Source of the DNA: Serratia plymuthica NBRC 102599
GTDB taxonomy: Bacteria; Pseudomonadota; Gammaproteobacteria; Enterobacterales; Enterobacteriaceae
Reading direction: 5' to 3'
Length of the DNA stretch: 64,000 nt
Assembly (NCBI RefSeq): GCF_001590925.1
Contig: NZ_BCTU01000007.1
Span: forward strand, 62,001 to 126,000
Below the pieces are notes generated by a model. It saw only the letters and a list, made by a program, of their open reading frames with translations. It did not search any database and was not told the origin of the DNA. The position numbers and the translations under genes are program-made. Positions 15,869-25,107 of this stretch are shown here, piece after piece (the stretch's first letter is position 1; every line of letters begins with the position of its first letter).

Positions 15869-16065
15869 GCTCGCATCCTCCGGTACAACGCGTGCAGCCG
15901 CGCTCTCCATGAAGGCTGAGCCTTGTGTACGGCGAGTTGGTGCAACGCAATCAGTTGAGCCACATCCGCCGGGTGCAAAGAAGAGTCGAACACCGTTTCA
16001 CCGACGTGTTTCGGTTGGCTATCAATCGGGTGGTGCAATGAGTGCAACCGGGCGATGACCATCAT
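15865..16065 (-). CDS. 66-residue protein coupled to a small exported protein
   Basis: It starts with ATG at 16065 (a second ATG follows immediately), with GGGAG 8 bases upstream. The product is soluble, histidine-rich and basic (RLHSLHHPI, LIALHQLAVHKAQ, RARLHALYRRMRA). Its stop overlaps the start of the exported small protein by 4 bases, a usual sign of an operon. No function can be given. Confidence 0.55.
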   Translation of the reverse strand: MMVIARLHSLHHPIDSQPKHVGETVFDSSLHPADVAQLIALHQLAVHKAQPSWRARLHALYRRMRA

Positions 16066-16274
16066 GATTTTTACTCCCGTACCGCAGTATGAATAATGCC
16101 AGCTTACGCAGCAGCCGGTAAAAAAGGCGTAGAGGATCATTCCGTTGGCATAAAAAAAACGTAAATCCCCACCGGCAAACGCCGACGATCGCGATTCAAC
16201 GCCTGACAGCACGCTCAGCTTCTGACAAAATAGCGCCATCCCCCGCTTTTCTTAATTGATGGATTTCCTCACTG

Positions 16275-17141
16275 ATGGCAGCAAAGATTATTGATGGTAA
16301 AACGATTGCGCAGCAGGTTAGAAACGAAGTGGCTGAGCAAGTTAAACAACGTCTGGCGGCCGGCAAACGCGCCCCGGGCCTGGCGGTTGTGCTGGTTGGC
16401 GTGAACCCGGCGTCACAGATTTACGTCGCCAGCAAGCGCCGCGCCTGTGATGAAGTGGGCTTCCTTTCCCGCTCTTACGATCTGCCTGCCACCACCAGTG
16501 AGGCCGAGCTGCTGGCACTGATCGACAAGCTGAACGCCGACGGCGAAATCGACGGCATTCTGGTGCAGTTGCCGCTGCCGGCCGGCATCGATAACGTCAA
16601 AGTACTGGAACGTATCCATCCGGATAAAGACGTCGACGGTTTCCACCCGTACAACGTCGGTCGCCTGTGCCAGCGCGCGCCGAAGCTGCGCCCCTGTACC
16701 CCGCGCGGCATCGTCACCCTGCTCGAGCGTTATAACATCGACACTTACGGCCTGAATGCCGTGGTGGTTGGCGCATCCAACATCGTTGGCCGCCCGATGA
16801 GCATGGAGCTGCTGCTGGCAGGTTGCACCACCACCGTGACCCACCGTTTCACCAAGAATCTGCGTCATCATATCGAAAACGCGGATCTGCTGGTGGTGGC
16901 GGTCGGTAAACCGGGCTTTATTCCGGGCGATTGGATCAAACCGGGCGCGATCGTGGTCGATGTCGGCATTAACCGTCTGGAAAGTGGTAAAGTGGTCGGT
17001 GACGTGGATTTCGATGCCGCCAGTGAGCGTGCAGCCTACATCACCCCGGTTCCGGGTGGCGTTGGCCCGATGACCGTTGCTACACTGATCCAAAATACCT
17101 TGCAGGCCTGCGAGGAATATCACGACGTTCAACCTAAATAA
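16275..17141 (+). CDS. folD: bifunctional methylenetetrahydrofolate dehydrogenase/cyclohydrolase
   Basis: This 288-residue FolD oxidises 5,10-methylene-THF to methenyl-THF with NADP and hydrolyses that to 10-formyl-THF, supplying one-carbon units for purines and formyl-Met. Visible are the substrate-site YVASKRRAC with the catalytic lysine, [19 protein letters not shown], the Rossmann segment [12 protein letters not shown] and the terminal [10 protein letters not shown]. Full length compared with E. coli. ybcJ follows after 10 bp in the same direction, as in E. coli. Confidence 0.97.
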   Translation: MAAKIIDGKTIAQQVRNEVAEQVKQRLAAGKRAPGLAVVLVGVNPASQIYVASKRRACDEVGFLSRSYDLPATTSEAELLALIDKLNADGEIDGILVQLPLPAGIDNVKVLERIHPDKDVDGFHPYNVGRLCQRAPKLRPCTPRGIVTLLERYNIDTYGLNAVVVGASNIVGRPMSMELLLAGCTTTVTHRFTKNLRHHIENADLLVVAVGKPGFIPGDWIKPGAIVVDVGINRLESGKVVGDVDFDAASERAAYITPVPGGVGPMTVATLIQNTLQACEEYHDVQPK

Positions 17142-17151
17142 GTAAGGCAGT

Positions 17152-17364
17152 ATGGAAACTTTTAATCTGGATAGTCACCCGCACGTCGAACTGTGCGACC
17201 TGCTCAAGTTCCAGGGCTGGTGTGAAAGCGGCGGTGCCGCCAAAGAAGTCATCGCCGAAGGGTTGGTGAAAGTGAACGGCAAAGTCGAAACGCGCAAACG
17301 CTGCAAAATCGTCGCCGATCAGGTGGTGGAGTTTAACGGCGGCCAGGTTGTAGTTAAGCCGTAA
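17152..17364 (+). CDS. ybcJ: S4-like RNA-binding protein YbcJ
   Basis: This 70-residue protein has an S4-type alpha-L fold. Key segments are LCDLLKFQGWCESGGAAKEVIAEG, VKVNGKVETRKRCKI and VVEFNGGQVVV. The pattern matches E. coli YbcJ, a small RNA-binding protein with no firmly known target. It follows folD closely, so it is probably cotranscribed. Confidence 0.93.
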   Translation: METFNLDSHPHVELCDLLKFQGWCESGGAAKEVIAEGLVKVNGKVETRKRCKIVADQVVEFNGGQVVVKP

Positions 17365-17378
17365 GCCCCGCTCCATAG

Positions 17379-17409
17379 AAAAAGGCGCTGATAGTCAGCG
17401 CCTTTTTTG
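17379..17409. terminator. bidirectional terminator between ybcJ and cysS
   Basis: GGCGCTGA, TAG, TCAGCGCC, with A residues on one side and T residues on the other, can end both convergent transcripts. Confidence 0.9.
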
Positions 17410-17425
17410 TTTGCGGCTGCGCCTG

Positions 17426-18811
17426 TTACTTACGGCGCCAGGTGGTCCCCTGCGGGCCGTCTTCCAGCACGATATTCATCTCGTTCAACCGATCGCGAGC
17501 GGCATCCGCCAGCGCCCAGTCTTTGGCTTTGCGCGCGTCGTTACGCTGTTTGATTAACGCCTCGATCTCCGCCACTTCACCGTCGTCAGCCTGTGCGCCG
17601 CTTTGCAGGAACTGTTCCGGCTCCTGTTGCAGCAGGCCCAGCACCTTCGCCAGCTTGCGCAGTTCCGCCGCCAACCCGTTGGCCGCCGCCATGTCTTCGC
17701 CTTTCAGGCGGTTAACGTCACGCGCCAGATCAAACAGCGCCGAGTAGGCTTCCGGGGTGTTGAAATCGTCGTCCATCGCTTCGCGGAAGCGGGCTTCGAA
17801 GGCTTCGCCGCCGGCCGGTTGCGCGTTGGCGTCGGTGCCGCGCAGTGCGGTATACAAACGCTCCAGCGCGGTGCGCGCCTGCTTGAGGTTCTCTTCGCTG
17901 TAGTTTAGCTGGCTGCGATAGTGGCCGGACATCAGGAAGTAACGCACCGTCTCGGCATCGTAATGGCCGAGCACGTCGCGGATAGTGAAAAAGTTATCCA
18001 GCGATTTCGACATCTTCTCGCGGTCGATCATCACCATGCCGGAGTGCATCCAGTAGTTGACGTACGGGCCGTCGTGGGCGCAGCTGGACTGGGCAATCTC
18101 GTTCTCGTGATGCGGGAACATCAGATCCGAACCGCCGCCGTGGATGTCGAAATGGGTGCCGAGCTGCTTGCAGTTCATGGCGGAACATTCAATGTGCCAG
18201 CCTGGGCGGCCCGCGCCCCACGGTGATTGCCAGCTCGGTTCGCCCGGTTTGGACATCTTCCACAGCACGAAGTCCATCGGGTTGCGCTTCACGTCGTCAA
18301 TCTCAACGCGCGCGCCGGCCTGCAACTGATCCAGATCCTGGCGTGACAGCAGGCCGTATTGCGGATCGCTATCAATCGAGAACATCACGTCGCCATTGCT
18401 GGCTACATAGGCGTGATCGCGATCGATCAGGCGTTGGGTGATCTCGATGATCTCGGCGATATGCTGGGTGGCGCGCGGCTCTTGATCCGGGCGTTCGATC
18501 AGCAACGAATCGAAGTCCGCGTGCATCTCCGCCAGCATGCGTGCGGTCAGTTGATCGCAGCTTTCGCCGTTTTCCGTCGCGCGGCGGATAATTTTGTCGT
18601 CAACGTCGGTCACATTGCGCACATAGTTCAGCGAATAGCCGAGATAACGCAGGTAACGCGCCACCACGTCGAAAGCGACAAAGGTACGCCCATGGCCGAT
18701 ATGACACAGGTCATAGATGGTTACCCCGCACACGTACATGCCCACTTTACCGGCATGAATGGGTTTGAATTCCTCTTTTTGACGACTCAGGGTATTAAAA
18801 ATCTTTAGCAT
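17426..18811 (-). CDS. cysS: cysteinyl-tRNA synthetase
   Basis: This 461-residue class I synthetase charges tRNA-Cys. Visible are the zinc cysteine and HIGH-like motif ([21 protein letters not shown]), further zinc ligands around HIECSAMNC and HHENEIAQS, and the KMSKS loop (KMSKSLDNF). The start MLKIFNTL at 18811 is chosen by comparison with the family; an upstream in-frame start at 18841 would add ten residues. It is divergent from ppiB. Confidence 0.96.
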   Translation of the reverse strand: MLKIFNTLSRQKEEFKPIHAGKVGMYVCGVTIYDLCHIGHGRTFVAFDVVARYLRYLGYSLNYVRNVTDVDDKIIRRATENGESCDQLTARMLAEMHADFDSLLIERPDQEPRATQHIAEIIEITQRLIDRDHAYVASNGDVMFSIDSDPQYGLLSRQDLDQLQAGARVEIDDVKRNPMDFVLWKMSKPGEPSWQSPWGAGRPGWHIECSAMNCKQLGTHFDIHGGGSDLMFPHHENEIAQSSCAHDGPYVNYWMHSGMVMIDREKMSKSLDNFFTIRDVLGHYDAETVRYFLMSGHYRSQLNYSEENLKQARTALERLYTALRGTDANAQPAGGEAFEARFREAMDDDFNTPEAYSALFDLARDVNRLKGEDMAAANGLAAELRKLAKVLGLLQQEPEQFLQSGAQADDGEVAEIEALIKQRNDARKAKDWALADAARDRLNEMNIVLEDGPQGTTWRRK

Positions 18812-19142
18812 CGGGACATTCCGTGGTGTGCGTGATAACAAAAATGATAATTAGGCTGTTCATCCAGCAACGTATTGAAACCCGAAGCCTGATCTAATGC
18901 AAGGTTAAGCCCGCGCTTTGCTGCGCCGGGTTGCGCAAATCGGTGATATACCCGCCATCTTGCAAGCCGCAGGGTATAAATCAATGCCGCCGCCATTGTT
19001 ATAATATAACAACCCCCAATTTACCACAGAGCCTGCGCGGTTTAGCCGCTGCTGACTCGTTAATAGAGATATGTTATAAGGTCGGTCTGAATGTTCACTC
19101 GCTCTACGTGACGTCTCACTTCATCTTGTTAGGACTAAAACT
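18812..19142. other. divergent intergenic region between cysS and ppiB
   Basis: This 331-bp stretch contains no gene. It must hold the leftward cysS and rightward ppiB promoters; AT-rich segments around 18995-19080 (TTATAATATAA, ATATGTTATAAGG) are likely promoter DNA. No riboswitch or repeat was recognised. Confidence 0.5.
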
Positions 19143-19637
19143 ATGGTTACTTTCCACACTAATCACGGCGACATCGTTATCAACACCTTTGCTGACAAAG
19201 CGCCGGTTACCGTTGAAAACTTCCTGAGCTACTGCCGTGCAGGTTTCTACGACAACACTATCTTCCACCGTGTTATCAACGGTTTCATGATTCAGGGCGG
19301 CGGTTTTGAGCCTGGCATGAACCAGAAAGACACCAAAGCGACCATCAAGAACGAAGCCAACAACGGTCTGAAAAACACCGTGGGCACCCTGGCGATGGCG
19401 CGTACCAACGATCCGCACTCCGCTACCGCTCAGTTCTTCATCAACGTGGCTGACAACGACTTCCTGAACTTCCGCGCTGAGAACGCGCAAGGTTGGGGTT
19501 ACTGCGTATTTGCCGAAGTGGTTGAAGGCATGGACGTGGTCAACAAGATCAAAGCCGTGAAAACTGGCCGCAGCGGCATGCACCAGGACGTTCCGGTAGA
19601 AGACGTGATCGTCACCAGCGTTACCGTCGGCGAGTAA
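19143..19637 (+). CDS. ppiB: cytosolic peptidyl-prolyl isomerase B (cyclophilin)
   Basis: This 164-residue cyclophilin has no signal peptide, so it acts in the cytoplasm. Active-site segments seen are [33 protein letters not shown] and the tryptophan in [10 protein letters not shown]. It catalyses cis-trans isomerisation at prolines. lpxH begins 10 bp after its stop. Confidence 0.97.
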   Translation: MVTFHTNHGDIVINTFADKAPVTVENFLSYCRAGFYDNTIFHRVINGFMIQGGGFEPGMNQKDTKATIKNEANNGLKNTVGTLAMARTNDPHSATAQFFINVADNDFLNFRAENAQGWGYCVFAEVVEGMDVVNKIKAVKTGRSGMHQDVPVEDVIVTSVTVGE

Positions 19638-19647
19638 TCGCGGCTGC

Positions 19648-20370
19648 ATGAACACGCTGTTCATCGCGGATCTGCACTTATGCGCACAGGAACCGGCAAT
19701 TACTGCCGGTTTTCTGCGCTTTTTGCGGCACGATGCGATTCACGCCGAAGCCCTGTACATTCTTGGCGATCTGTTCGAAGCCTGGATCGGCGATGACGAT
19801 CCCGAACCCTTGCACGCGGAGATTGCCGCCGAGCTGAAGACGCTGCAACAAGCCGGCGTGCCTTGCTACTTTATCCACGGCAACCGCGATTTCCTGCTCG
19901 GCAAGCGCTTTGCCCGCGCCAGCGGCATGCATCTGCTGCCGGAAGAAAAAGTGCTGGAGCTGTACGGCCGCAAAATCCTGATCCTGCACGGCGACACGCT
20001 GTGTACCGACGATCAGGCCTACCAGCAGTTCCGCCGCAAGGTGCACAATCCGTTAATCCAGAAGCTGTTTTTGGCCATGCCCCTGCGCTGGCGCCTGAAG
20101 ATCGCCGCCAAGATGCGCGCTCGCAGCCGGCAGAGCAATCAGGGCAAATCGCAAGCCATTATGGACGTCAACCCGCAGGCGGTTGAGCAGGCGATGCTGA
20201 GCCATAACGTGCACTGGATGATCCACGGCCACACCCACCGCCCGGCGGTGCATGAGCTGGAATTGAGCAACGGCAAGGCTCACCGCGTGGTGCTGGGCGC
20301 CTGGCACGCTGAAGGTTCGATGATCAAAGTCAGCGCCGACGCCGTCGAACTGATCCAATTCCCTTTCTAA
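19648..20370 (+). CDS. lpxH: UDP-2,3-diacylglucosamine pyrophosphohydrolase
   Basis: This 240-residue metallophosphoesterase cleaves UDP-2,3-diacylglucosamine to lipid X in lipid A synthesis at the inner membrane. Metal-binding motifs in order: [35 protein letters not shown] and HGHTHRP. Length matches E. coli LpxH. It directly follows ppiB and is probably cotranscribed. Confidence 0.96.
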   Translation: MNTLFIADLHLCAQEPAITAGFLRFLRHDAIHAEALYILGDLFEAWIGDDDPEPLHAEIAAELKTLQQAGVPCYFIHGNRDFLLGKRFARASGMHLLPEEKVLELYGRKILILHGDTLCTDDQAYQQFRRKVHNPLIQKLFLAMPLRWRLKIAAKMRARSRQSNQGKSQAIMDVNPQAVEQAMLSHNVHWMIHGHTHRPAVHELELSNGKAHRVVLGAWHAEGSMIKVSADAVELIQFPF

Positions 20371-20427
20371 CCCCCTGACTTGCCACGCGAGTGAAAAAAT
20401 TCGCGTTTTCGACGGTGAAAACCGGCG

Positions 20428-20443
20428 ACGCAACCGTTTTCCT
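20428..20443. promoter_or_regulatory. PurR operator of purEK
   Basis: ACGCAACCGTTTTCCT matches the PurR box of the E. coli purEK promoter as I know it. It overlaps the probable -35 (TTTTCC, 20437-20442); a -10 TATGAT lies at 20460-20465 after 17 bp. Repression by PurR with hypoxanthine or guanine is expected. Confidence 0.85.
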
Positions 20444-20536
20444 CGCCGTGCGCTCATGGTATGATCTGCGCCCTCATTCGGCCTCCCGCCGCAGGCAACC
20501 GGCCGTCGTTTGTACACTTACAGGAGCCTTACACCC

Positions 20537-21061
20537 ATGGGAGCCAACGCCGCTTCAGCCACCAACGCTGGGGTTAAAATCGCAATTGTAATGGGATCGA
20601 AAAGTGACTGGGCCACCATGCAGTTCGCGGCCGAAATCCTGACCCAACTCGATGTCCCGTTCCATGTCGAAGTCGTTTCCGCTCATCGCACGCCAGACAA
20701 GCTGTTCAGTTTCGCCGAACAGGCCACCGCCAATGGCTTTGACGTGATCATTGCCGGTGCGGGCGGTGCTGCGCACCTGCCGGGCATGCTGGCGGCGAAA
20801 ACGCTGGTTCCGGTGCTGGGTGTTCCGGTACAAAGCGCCGCGCTGAGCGGTGTAGACAGCCTGTATTCTATCGTGCAAATGCCACGCGGCATTCCGGTCG
20901 GCACTCTGGCGATCGGCAAAGCCGGTGCGGCCAACGCCGCGCTGCTGGCGGCGCAAATTCTGGCGCTGCACGACACCGCGCTGGCGCAACGTCTGGCCGA
21001 CTGGCGCCAGGCACAGACCGAAGAGGTGCTGAACAACCCGGATCCGCGGGAGGAAGCATGA
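20537..21061 (+). CDS. purE: N5-carboxyaminoimidazole ribonucleotide mutase
   Basis: This 174-residue PurE interconverts N5-CAIR and CAIR in purine synthesis. Family motifs are [37 protein letters not shown] and [18 protein letters not shown] upstream favours the ATG at 20537. The stop overlaps the purK start by four bases (ATGA), so the two are coupled. It is under a PurR box. Confidence 0.96.
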   Translation: MGANAASATNAGVKIAIVMGSKSDWATMQFAAEILTQLDVPFHVEVVSAHRTPDKLFSFAEQATANGFDVIIAGAGGAAHLPGMLAAKTLVPVLGVPVQSAALSGVDSLYSIVQMPRGIPVGTLAIGKAGAANAALLAAQILALHDTALAQRLADWRQAQTEEVLNNPDPREEA

Positions 21062-22125
21062 AGCCGGTTTGCGTACTGGGCAACGGCCAACTGGGGCGCA
21101 TGCTGCGCCAGGCCGGTGAGCCGCTGGGCATCGCCGTTTACCCGGTCGGCATCGACGCCGAACCGGAAGCTGTGCCCTATCAAAACAGCGTGATCACCGC
21201 CGAAATCGAACGCTGGCCGGAAACCGCGCTGACGCGTGAACTGGCGACCCACAGTAGCTTCGTCAATCGAGATATTTTCCCCCGTCTGGCGGACCGCCTG
21301 ACGCAAAAACAGCTGCTCGATCAGCTCGGCCTGGCCACCGCGCCGTGGCAATTGCTGGCCGATGCCGCCGAGTGGCCACAGGTGTTCGCCACCCTCGGTG
21401 AACTGGCGATCGTCAAACGTCGCGTTGGCGGTTACGACGGCCGCGGTCAATGGCGCTTGCGCCCGGGCCAGGAAGCGGAACTGCCGGCGGATGCCTACGG
21501 CGAGTGCATCGTCGAGCAGGGGATTAACTTCTCCGGCGAGGTTTCGCTGGTCGGCGCGCGCGGGCACGACGGTAAGTCGGTGTTCTACCCGCTGACCCAT
21601 AACCTGCATGAAGAAGGTATTCTGCGCACCAGCGTGGCGCTGCCGCAGCCTGCCCCCGCTCTGCAACGGCAGGCTGAACAGATGCTGGCGGCGATCCTCG
21701 ACGAGCTGAACTACGTCGGCGTGATGGCGATGGAGTGCTTTATCGTTGGCGACAGTCTGCTGATTAACGAGCTGGCACCACGGGTGCACAACAGCGGCCA
21801 CTGGACGCAAAACGGCGCCTCTATCAGCCAGTTCGAACTGCACCTGCGCGCCATTCTCGCCCTGCCGCTGCCGAAACCGGTGGTGAGCACGCCCTCGGTG
21901 ATGGTCAACCTGATAGGCACTGCCGTGAATCAACAGTGGCTGGCGCTGCCGTTGGTGCATTTGCACTGGTATGAGAAAGAGGTGCGCGATGGCCGCAAGG
22001 TCGGCCACCTCAACCTGAACGATCCTAGCGCCGCCGCGCTGCAACAGGCGTTGCAGGCACTGGCACCGCTGCTGCCGGCCGAATACCAGAGCGGCCTGGC
22101 CTGGGCGCAACAGAAGCTGGCTTAA
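21058..22125 (+). CDS. purK: N5-carboxyaminoimidazole ribonucleotide synthase
   Basis: This 355-residue ATP-grasp enzyme makes N5-CAIR from AIR, bicarbonate and ATP. Seen: N-terminal [18 protein letters not shown]-grasp [12 protein letters not shown] and ECIVEQGI, metal-binding ECF and [15 protein letters not shown]. It is coupled to purE and followed by a strong terminator. Confidence 0.96.
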   Translation: MKPVCVLGNGQLGRMLRQAGEPLGIAVYPVGIDAEPEAVPYQNSVITAEIERWPETALTRELATHSSFVNRDIFPRLADRLTQKQLLDQLGLATAPWQLLADAAEWPQVFATLGELAIVKRRVGGYDGRGQWRLRPGQEAELPADAYGECIVEQGINFSGEVSLVGARGHDGKSVFYPLTHNLHEEGILRTSVALPQPAPALQRQAEQMLAAILDELNYVGVMAMECFIVGDSLLINELAPRVHNSGHWTQNGASISQFELHLRAILALPLPKPVVSTPSVMVNLIGTAVNQQWLALPLVHLHWYEKEVRDGRKVGHLNLNDPSAAALQQALQALAPLLPAEYQSGLAWAQQKLA

Positions 22126-22147
22126 GGTTTACTCCGCAACAAAATCA

Positions 22148-22176
22148 AAGGGTTCAGCAAGCTGAACCCTTTTTTA
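22148..22176 (+). terminator. terminator after purK
   Basis: AAGGGTTCAGC, AA, GCTGAACCCTT and then T residues: a perfect 11-bp stem. It can also serve galE on the other strand. Confidence 0.92.
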
Positions 22177-22190
22177 CTGCCAATGAAAAA

Positions 22191-23210
22191 CTACCGGGCA
22201 TAGCCCTGCGGATTTTTGCTTTGCCAGTTCCAGGTATCGCGCATCATTGCATCGAGCCCGCGCTGCACTTCCCAGCCCAGTTCGCGTTTAGCCAAACTGA
22301 CATCGGCCCAGAAAGCGGGCAAATCCCCGGCACGGCGCGGTAAAATCTGATAAGGCACGGCAACGCCGGCAGCTTTCTCAAACGCATGCACCATCTCCAG
22401 TACCGAATGCCCCACCCCGGATCCCAGGTTATAAGCTTTAAAACCGGCGATCTGCTTTAGGTGATCCATCGCCGCCAGGTGACCCTGCGCAAGATCCATC
22501 ACGTGAATGTAATCGCGCACGCCGGTTCCGTCTTTGGTGGGATAGTCCCCGCCGAACACGCTCAGATGATCCCGCTTGCCGACGGCCACCTGAGCAATAT
22601 AAGGCAGCAGATTATTCGGGATCCCGCTGGGGTCTTCCCCCATCAATCCAGACTCATGGGCGCCCACCGGGTTGAAGTAGCGCAGAGACACAATGGAAAA
22701 GGACGGTTCAGCCTTGGCGAAATCCTGCAGGATCTGCTCCACCATCCACTTGGAGGTGCCGTAAGGGCTGGTCGTGCCGCCGATCGGCATGTCTTCCCGG
22801 TAAGGCACCGGCGCATCTTCGCCGTACACCGTCGCCGAAGAGCTGAAGATAAACTGATGAACCCCGGCGTCGCGCATGGCTTCCAGCAATACCAGCGTGC
22901 CCGCTACGTTGTTCTGGTAATATTCCAGCGGTTTGCGGGTGGATTCTCCCACCGCTTTCAGGCCGGCGAAATGGATCACCGAAGCGATCTTGTGCTCGGC
23001 GAAGATCCGGCTCAGGCACGCCGCGTCCCGCACATCCCCCTGGCAGAACACCGCCGCTTTACCGGTCAGTTGCTCTGCACGGCGTAAGGACTCTTCGGAG
23101 GCGTTGATCAAATTATCCAACACCACCACCTCTTCACCGCGCTCCAACAGCGCCAGTACCGTATGTGAACCTATGTATCCGGCGCCGCCGGTCACTAAAA
23201 TCGCCATCAT
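22191..23210 (-). CDS. galE: UDP-glucose 4-epimerase
   Basis: This 339-residue short-chain dehydrogenase-type epimerase interconverts UDP-galactose and UDP-glucose. Seen: NAD-binding [18 protein letters not shown], the catalytic YGTSK tyrosine/lysine pair, and RYFNPVGAH. The start has two ATGs in a row; either may be used. It lies 70 bp downstream of galP on the same strand, so transport and epimerisation are probably one operon, unlike the E. coli galETK arrangement. Confidence 0.95.
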   Translation of the reverse strand: MMAILVTGGAGYIGSHTVLALLERGEEVVVLDNLINASEESLRRAEQLTGKAAVFCQGDVRDAACLSRIFAEHKIASVIHFAGLKAVGESTRKPLEYYQNNVAGTLVLLEAMRDAGVHQFIFSSSATVYGEDAPVPYREDMPIGGTTSPYGTSKWMVEQILQDFAKAEPSFSIVSLRYFNPVGAHESGLMGEDPSGIPNNLLPYIAQVAVGKRDHLSVFGGDYPTKDGTGVRDYIHVMDLAQGHLAAMDHLKQIAGFKAYNLGSGVGHSVLEMVHAFEKAAGVAVPYQILPRRAGDLPAFWADVSLAKRELGWEVQRGLDAMMRDTWNWQSKNPQGYAR

Positions 23211-23280
23211 GCTCCCCTTTCACCAGCATCGGGCGCTAACACCCGATGCATAAGCCTGTTTCATGCGCGCAGCCAGCCGA

Positions 23281-24687
23281 CTAGCGCGTACCTATATTGC
23301 GTAATGGTTTGCCGGCCATCAGATTGCGTTCGATATGTTCCAGAGAGATATTTTTGGTCTCTGGGATCAACGCCAGCGTAATAAAGATAAACACTACGTT
23401 GAGCGCCGCGTAGACCCAAAAGGTATAGGCGCTGCCCAGCGAATTGAGCATAGTCAGGAAAGTCACGCCGACGATCATATTGGCGATCCAGTTGGTGGCG
23501 GTGGAACAGGTGATGCCAAAATCACGGCCCTTAAGCGGCTGGATCTCTGAACACAGCACCCAAATCAACGGGCCGGCGCTCATGGCGAAACCGACAATAA
23601 ACATCAACAACATGATGACGGCGAAATATTGCGTCGCCGGCGAGCTCATGCCGATACTCATCATTGTTCCCAGAGCGCCCATGCCCACCGCCATCACGAT
23701 AAAACCGAGGATCAGCGTCGGTTTGCGGCCCCAGCGATCCACCAGCCCAATGGCGATAAAGGTCGCCAGCACGTTAACCAACCCAACGATCACCGTTCCC
23801 CACATCTGCTGTTCGGTACTGGCAAAGCCCGCCAGGCCAAAAATCTTCGGCGCGTAATACATGGTGACGTTCATGCCGGTAAACTGCTGCATAACCTGCA
23901 ACAGAATGCCGAGGAATACGGCGCGGCGGAAATTTTTATTATCCTTGAACAGCGCCCAGCCACTCTGCTTCAGCTTGAGGCTTTCACGGATTTCGTTCAG
24001 TTCATGCTGCGCCTGGGCGCTGCTGTCGCGCAGCTTTTCCAGCACCTGACGCGCCTGTTCATGGCGATTGCGCGAGGCCAGCCAGCGCGGGCTGTCCGGC
24101 AGGAAGAACACGCCAACCAGCAGCAAGCCGGCTGGAATGGTGATAACCCCCAGCATCCAGCGCCAGGCGCCGGTGTAACTGAACGCGGTATCAGACAGGT
24201 AGGCGGCCAAAATCCCGATGGTGATCATCAATTGATACATCGAGATCATGCTGCCGCGAATTTTCTCCGGCGCGATTTCAGACAGGTAAATCGGCGCAGT
24301 ATAGGAAGCGATGCCCACCGCCAGCCCCAGCAGAATGCGCGAAAGTATCAATATGTCCACATTGGGCGCCGCTGCGGAACATAGCGACCCCGCCACGAAC
24401 AGGATCGCGCCGATCATCAGGCTGTATTTGCGCCCGATGCGGAAATTCATCCAACCGCTGCCCACGGCGCCGACCGCCGCGCCGAACATCATCGAGCTGA
24501 CCACCCACTCCTGCTGGGAACTGGTGATGTGAAAAGAGTCGGCAATAAACGGCAAAGCGCCCGCAATCACGCCGATATCCAGACCAAACAGCAGCCCGGC
24601 TAACGCAGCCAGAAAACAGACGAAAAAAGTCATACCGGCATTCGTCTGGCTTTTCTCAGCCGACGCAATTTTGACGGCAACACTCAT
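23281..24687 (-). CDS. galP: galactose/proton symporter (MFS sugar transporter)
   Basis: This 468-residue sugar porter has 12 expected membrane segments. Sugar-porter signatures seen are [33 protein letters not shown]-type [24 protein letters not shown] and the C-terminal [12 protein letters not shown]. Overall it follows E. coli GalP more closely than AraE (for example [16 protein letters not shown] and [15 protein letters not shown]). Upstream lie CRP-like and Gal operator sites, and galE follows, which supports galactose as substrate. Confidence 0.92.
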   Translation of the reverse strand: MSVAVKIASAEKSQTNAGMTFFVCFLAALAGLLFGLDIGVIAGALPFIADSFHITSSQQEWVVSSMMFGAAVGAVGSGWMNFRIGRKYSLMIGAILFVAGSLCSAAAPNVDILILSRILLGLAVGIASYTAPIYLSEIAPEKIRGSMISMYQLMITIGILAAYLSDTAFSYTGAWRWMLGVITIPAGLLLVGVFFLPDSPRWLASRNRHEQARQVLEKLRDSSAQAQHELNEIRESLKLKQSGWALFKDNKNFRRAVFLGILLQVMQQFTGMNVTMYYAPKIFGLAGFASTEQQMWGTVIVGLVNVLATFIAIGLVDRWGRKPTLILGFIVMAVGMGALGTMMSIGMSSPATQYFAVIMLLMFIVGFAMSAGPLIWVLCSEIQPLKGRDFGITCSTATNWIANMIVGVTFLTMLNSLGSAYTFWVYAALNVVFIFITLALIPETKNISLEHIERNLMAGKPLRNIGTR

Positions 24688-24752
24688 ACAGCCTCCAATA
24701 GATAACGTTGAATCAGTTAGCCGTCATGATAGGAGGCAATCCGCAGGCGGTA

Positions 24753-24768
24753 AGTGAGTGAGATCACA
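24753..24768. promoter_or_regulatory. CRP-cAMP site upstream of galP
   Basis: AGTGA, six bases, TCACA differs from the TGTGA-N6-TCACA consensus at one position and is followed by TTA. It lies 66-81 bp upstream of galP, fitting catabolite activation. Confidence 0.7.
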
Positions 24769-24771
24769 TTA

Positions 24772-24787
24772 GTGGAAACGGTTACAT
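24772..24787. promoter_or_regulatory. GalR/GalS operator upstream of galP
   Basis: GTGGAAACGGTTACAT fits the Gal operator pattern GTGNAANCGNTTNCAC except for the last base. It lies just beyond the CRP site. This implies induction by galactose. Confidence 0.75.
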
Positions 24788-25107
24788 TATTTCCATTTTT
24801 GAACCCCTACGTATCGACGTGAAAAATTAAACATATAACATTGATTATATTTAAAAATAACTTTATGTCGTTTGCTATAACTCTCAAGTTAAAAAGCACC
24901 GCTTGTCAGACTTCAATATTAACTTTGAATGGCAGCCATTTATTTGTAATCGATTTCACTTGAGTGACATCTGTAACGAAGGATCAAGGTGGACGGGAAA
25001 AGGCGCTTTTTAGACAGAGAGTCTGGAAAGGAAATCTTTGGATTTTCAATAATAAAGGTCTCGGCCCGACTCCCGATAACAGGGGGCCGGGCCGACTTTG
25101 CAGCGGT
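24788..25107 (-). other. intergenic region between galP and ybbP
   Basis: No gene is seen. Besides the galP upstream DNA it holds, at about 25060-25097, a long stem TCGGCCCG ... CGGGCCGA that could terminate ybbP on the minus strand; it is followed there by an AT-rich run. Confidence 0.55.

Noticed and set aside
20683..22110. Long open frame (475 codons) antisense to purE/purK
   Set aside because: It mirrors GC-rich coding DNA; the sense genes have clear family motifs and the antisense product is low-complexity with R/Q/H richness.
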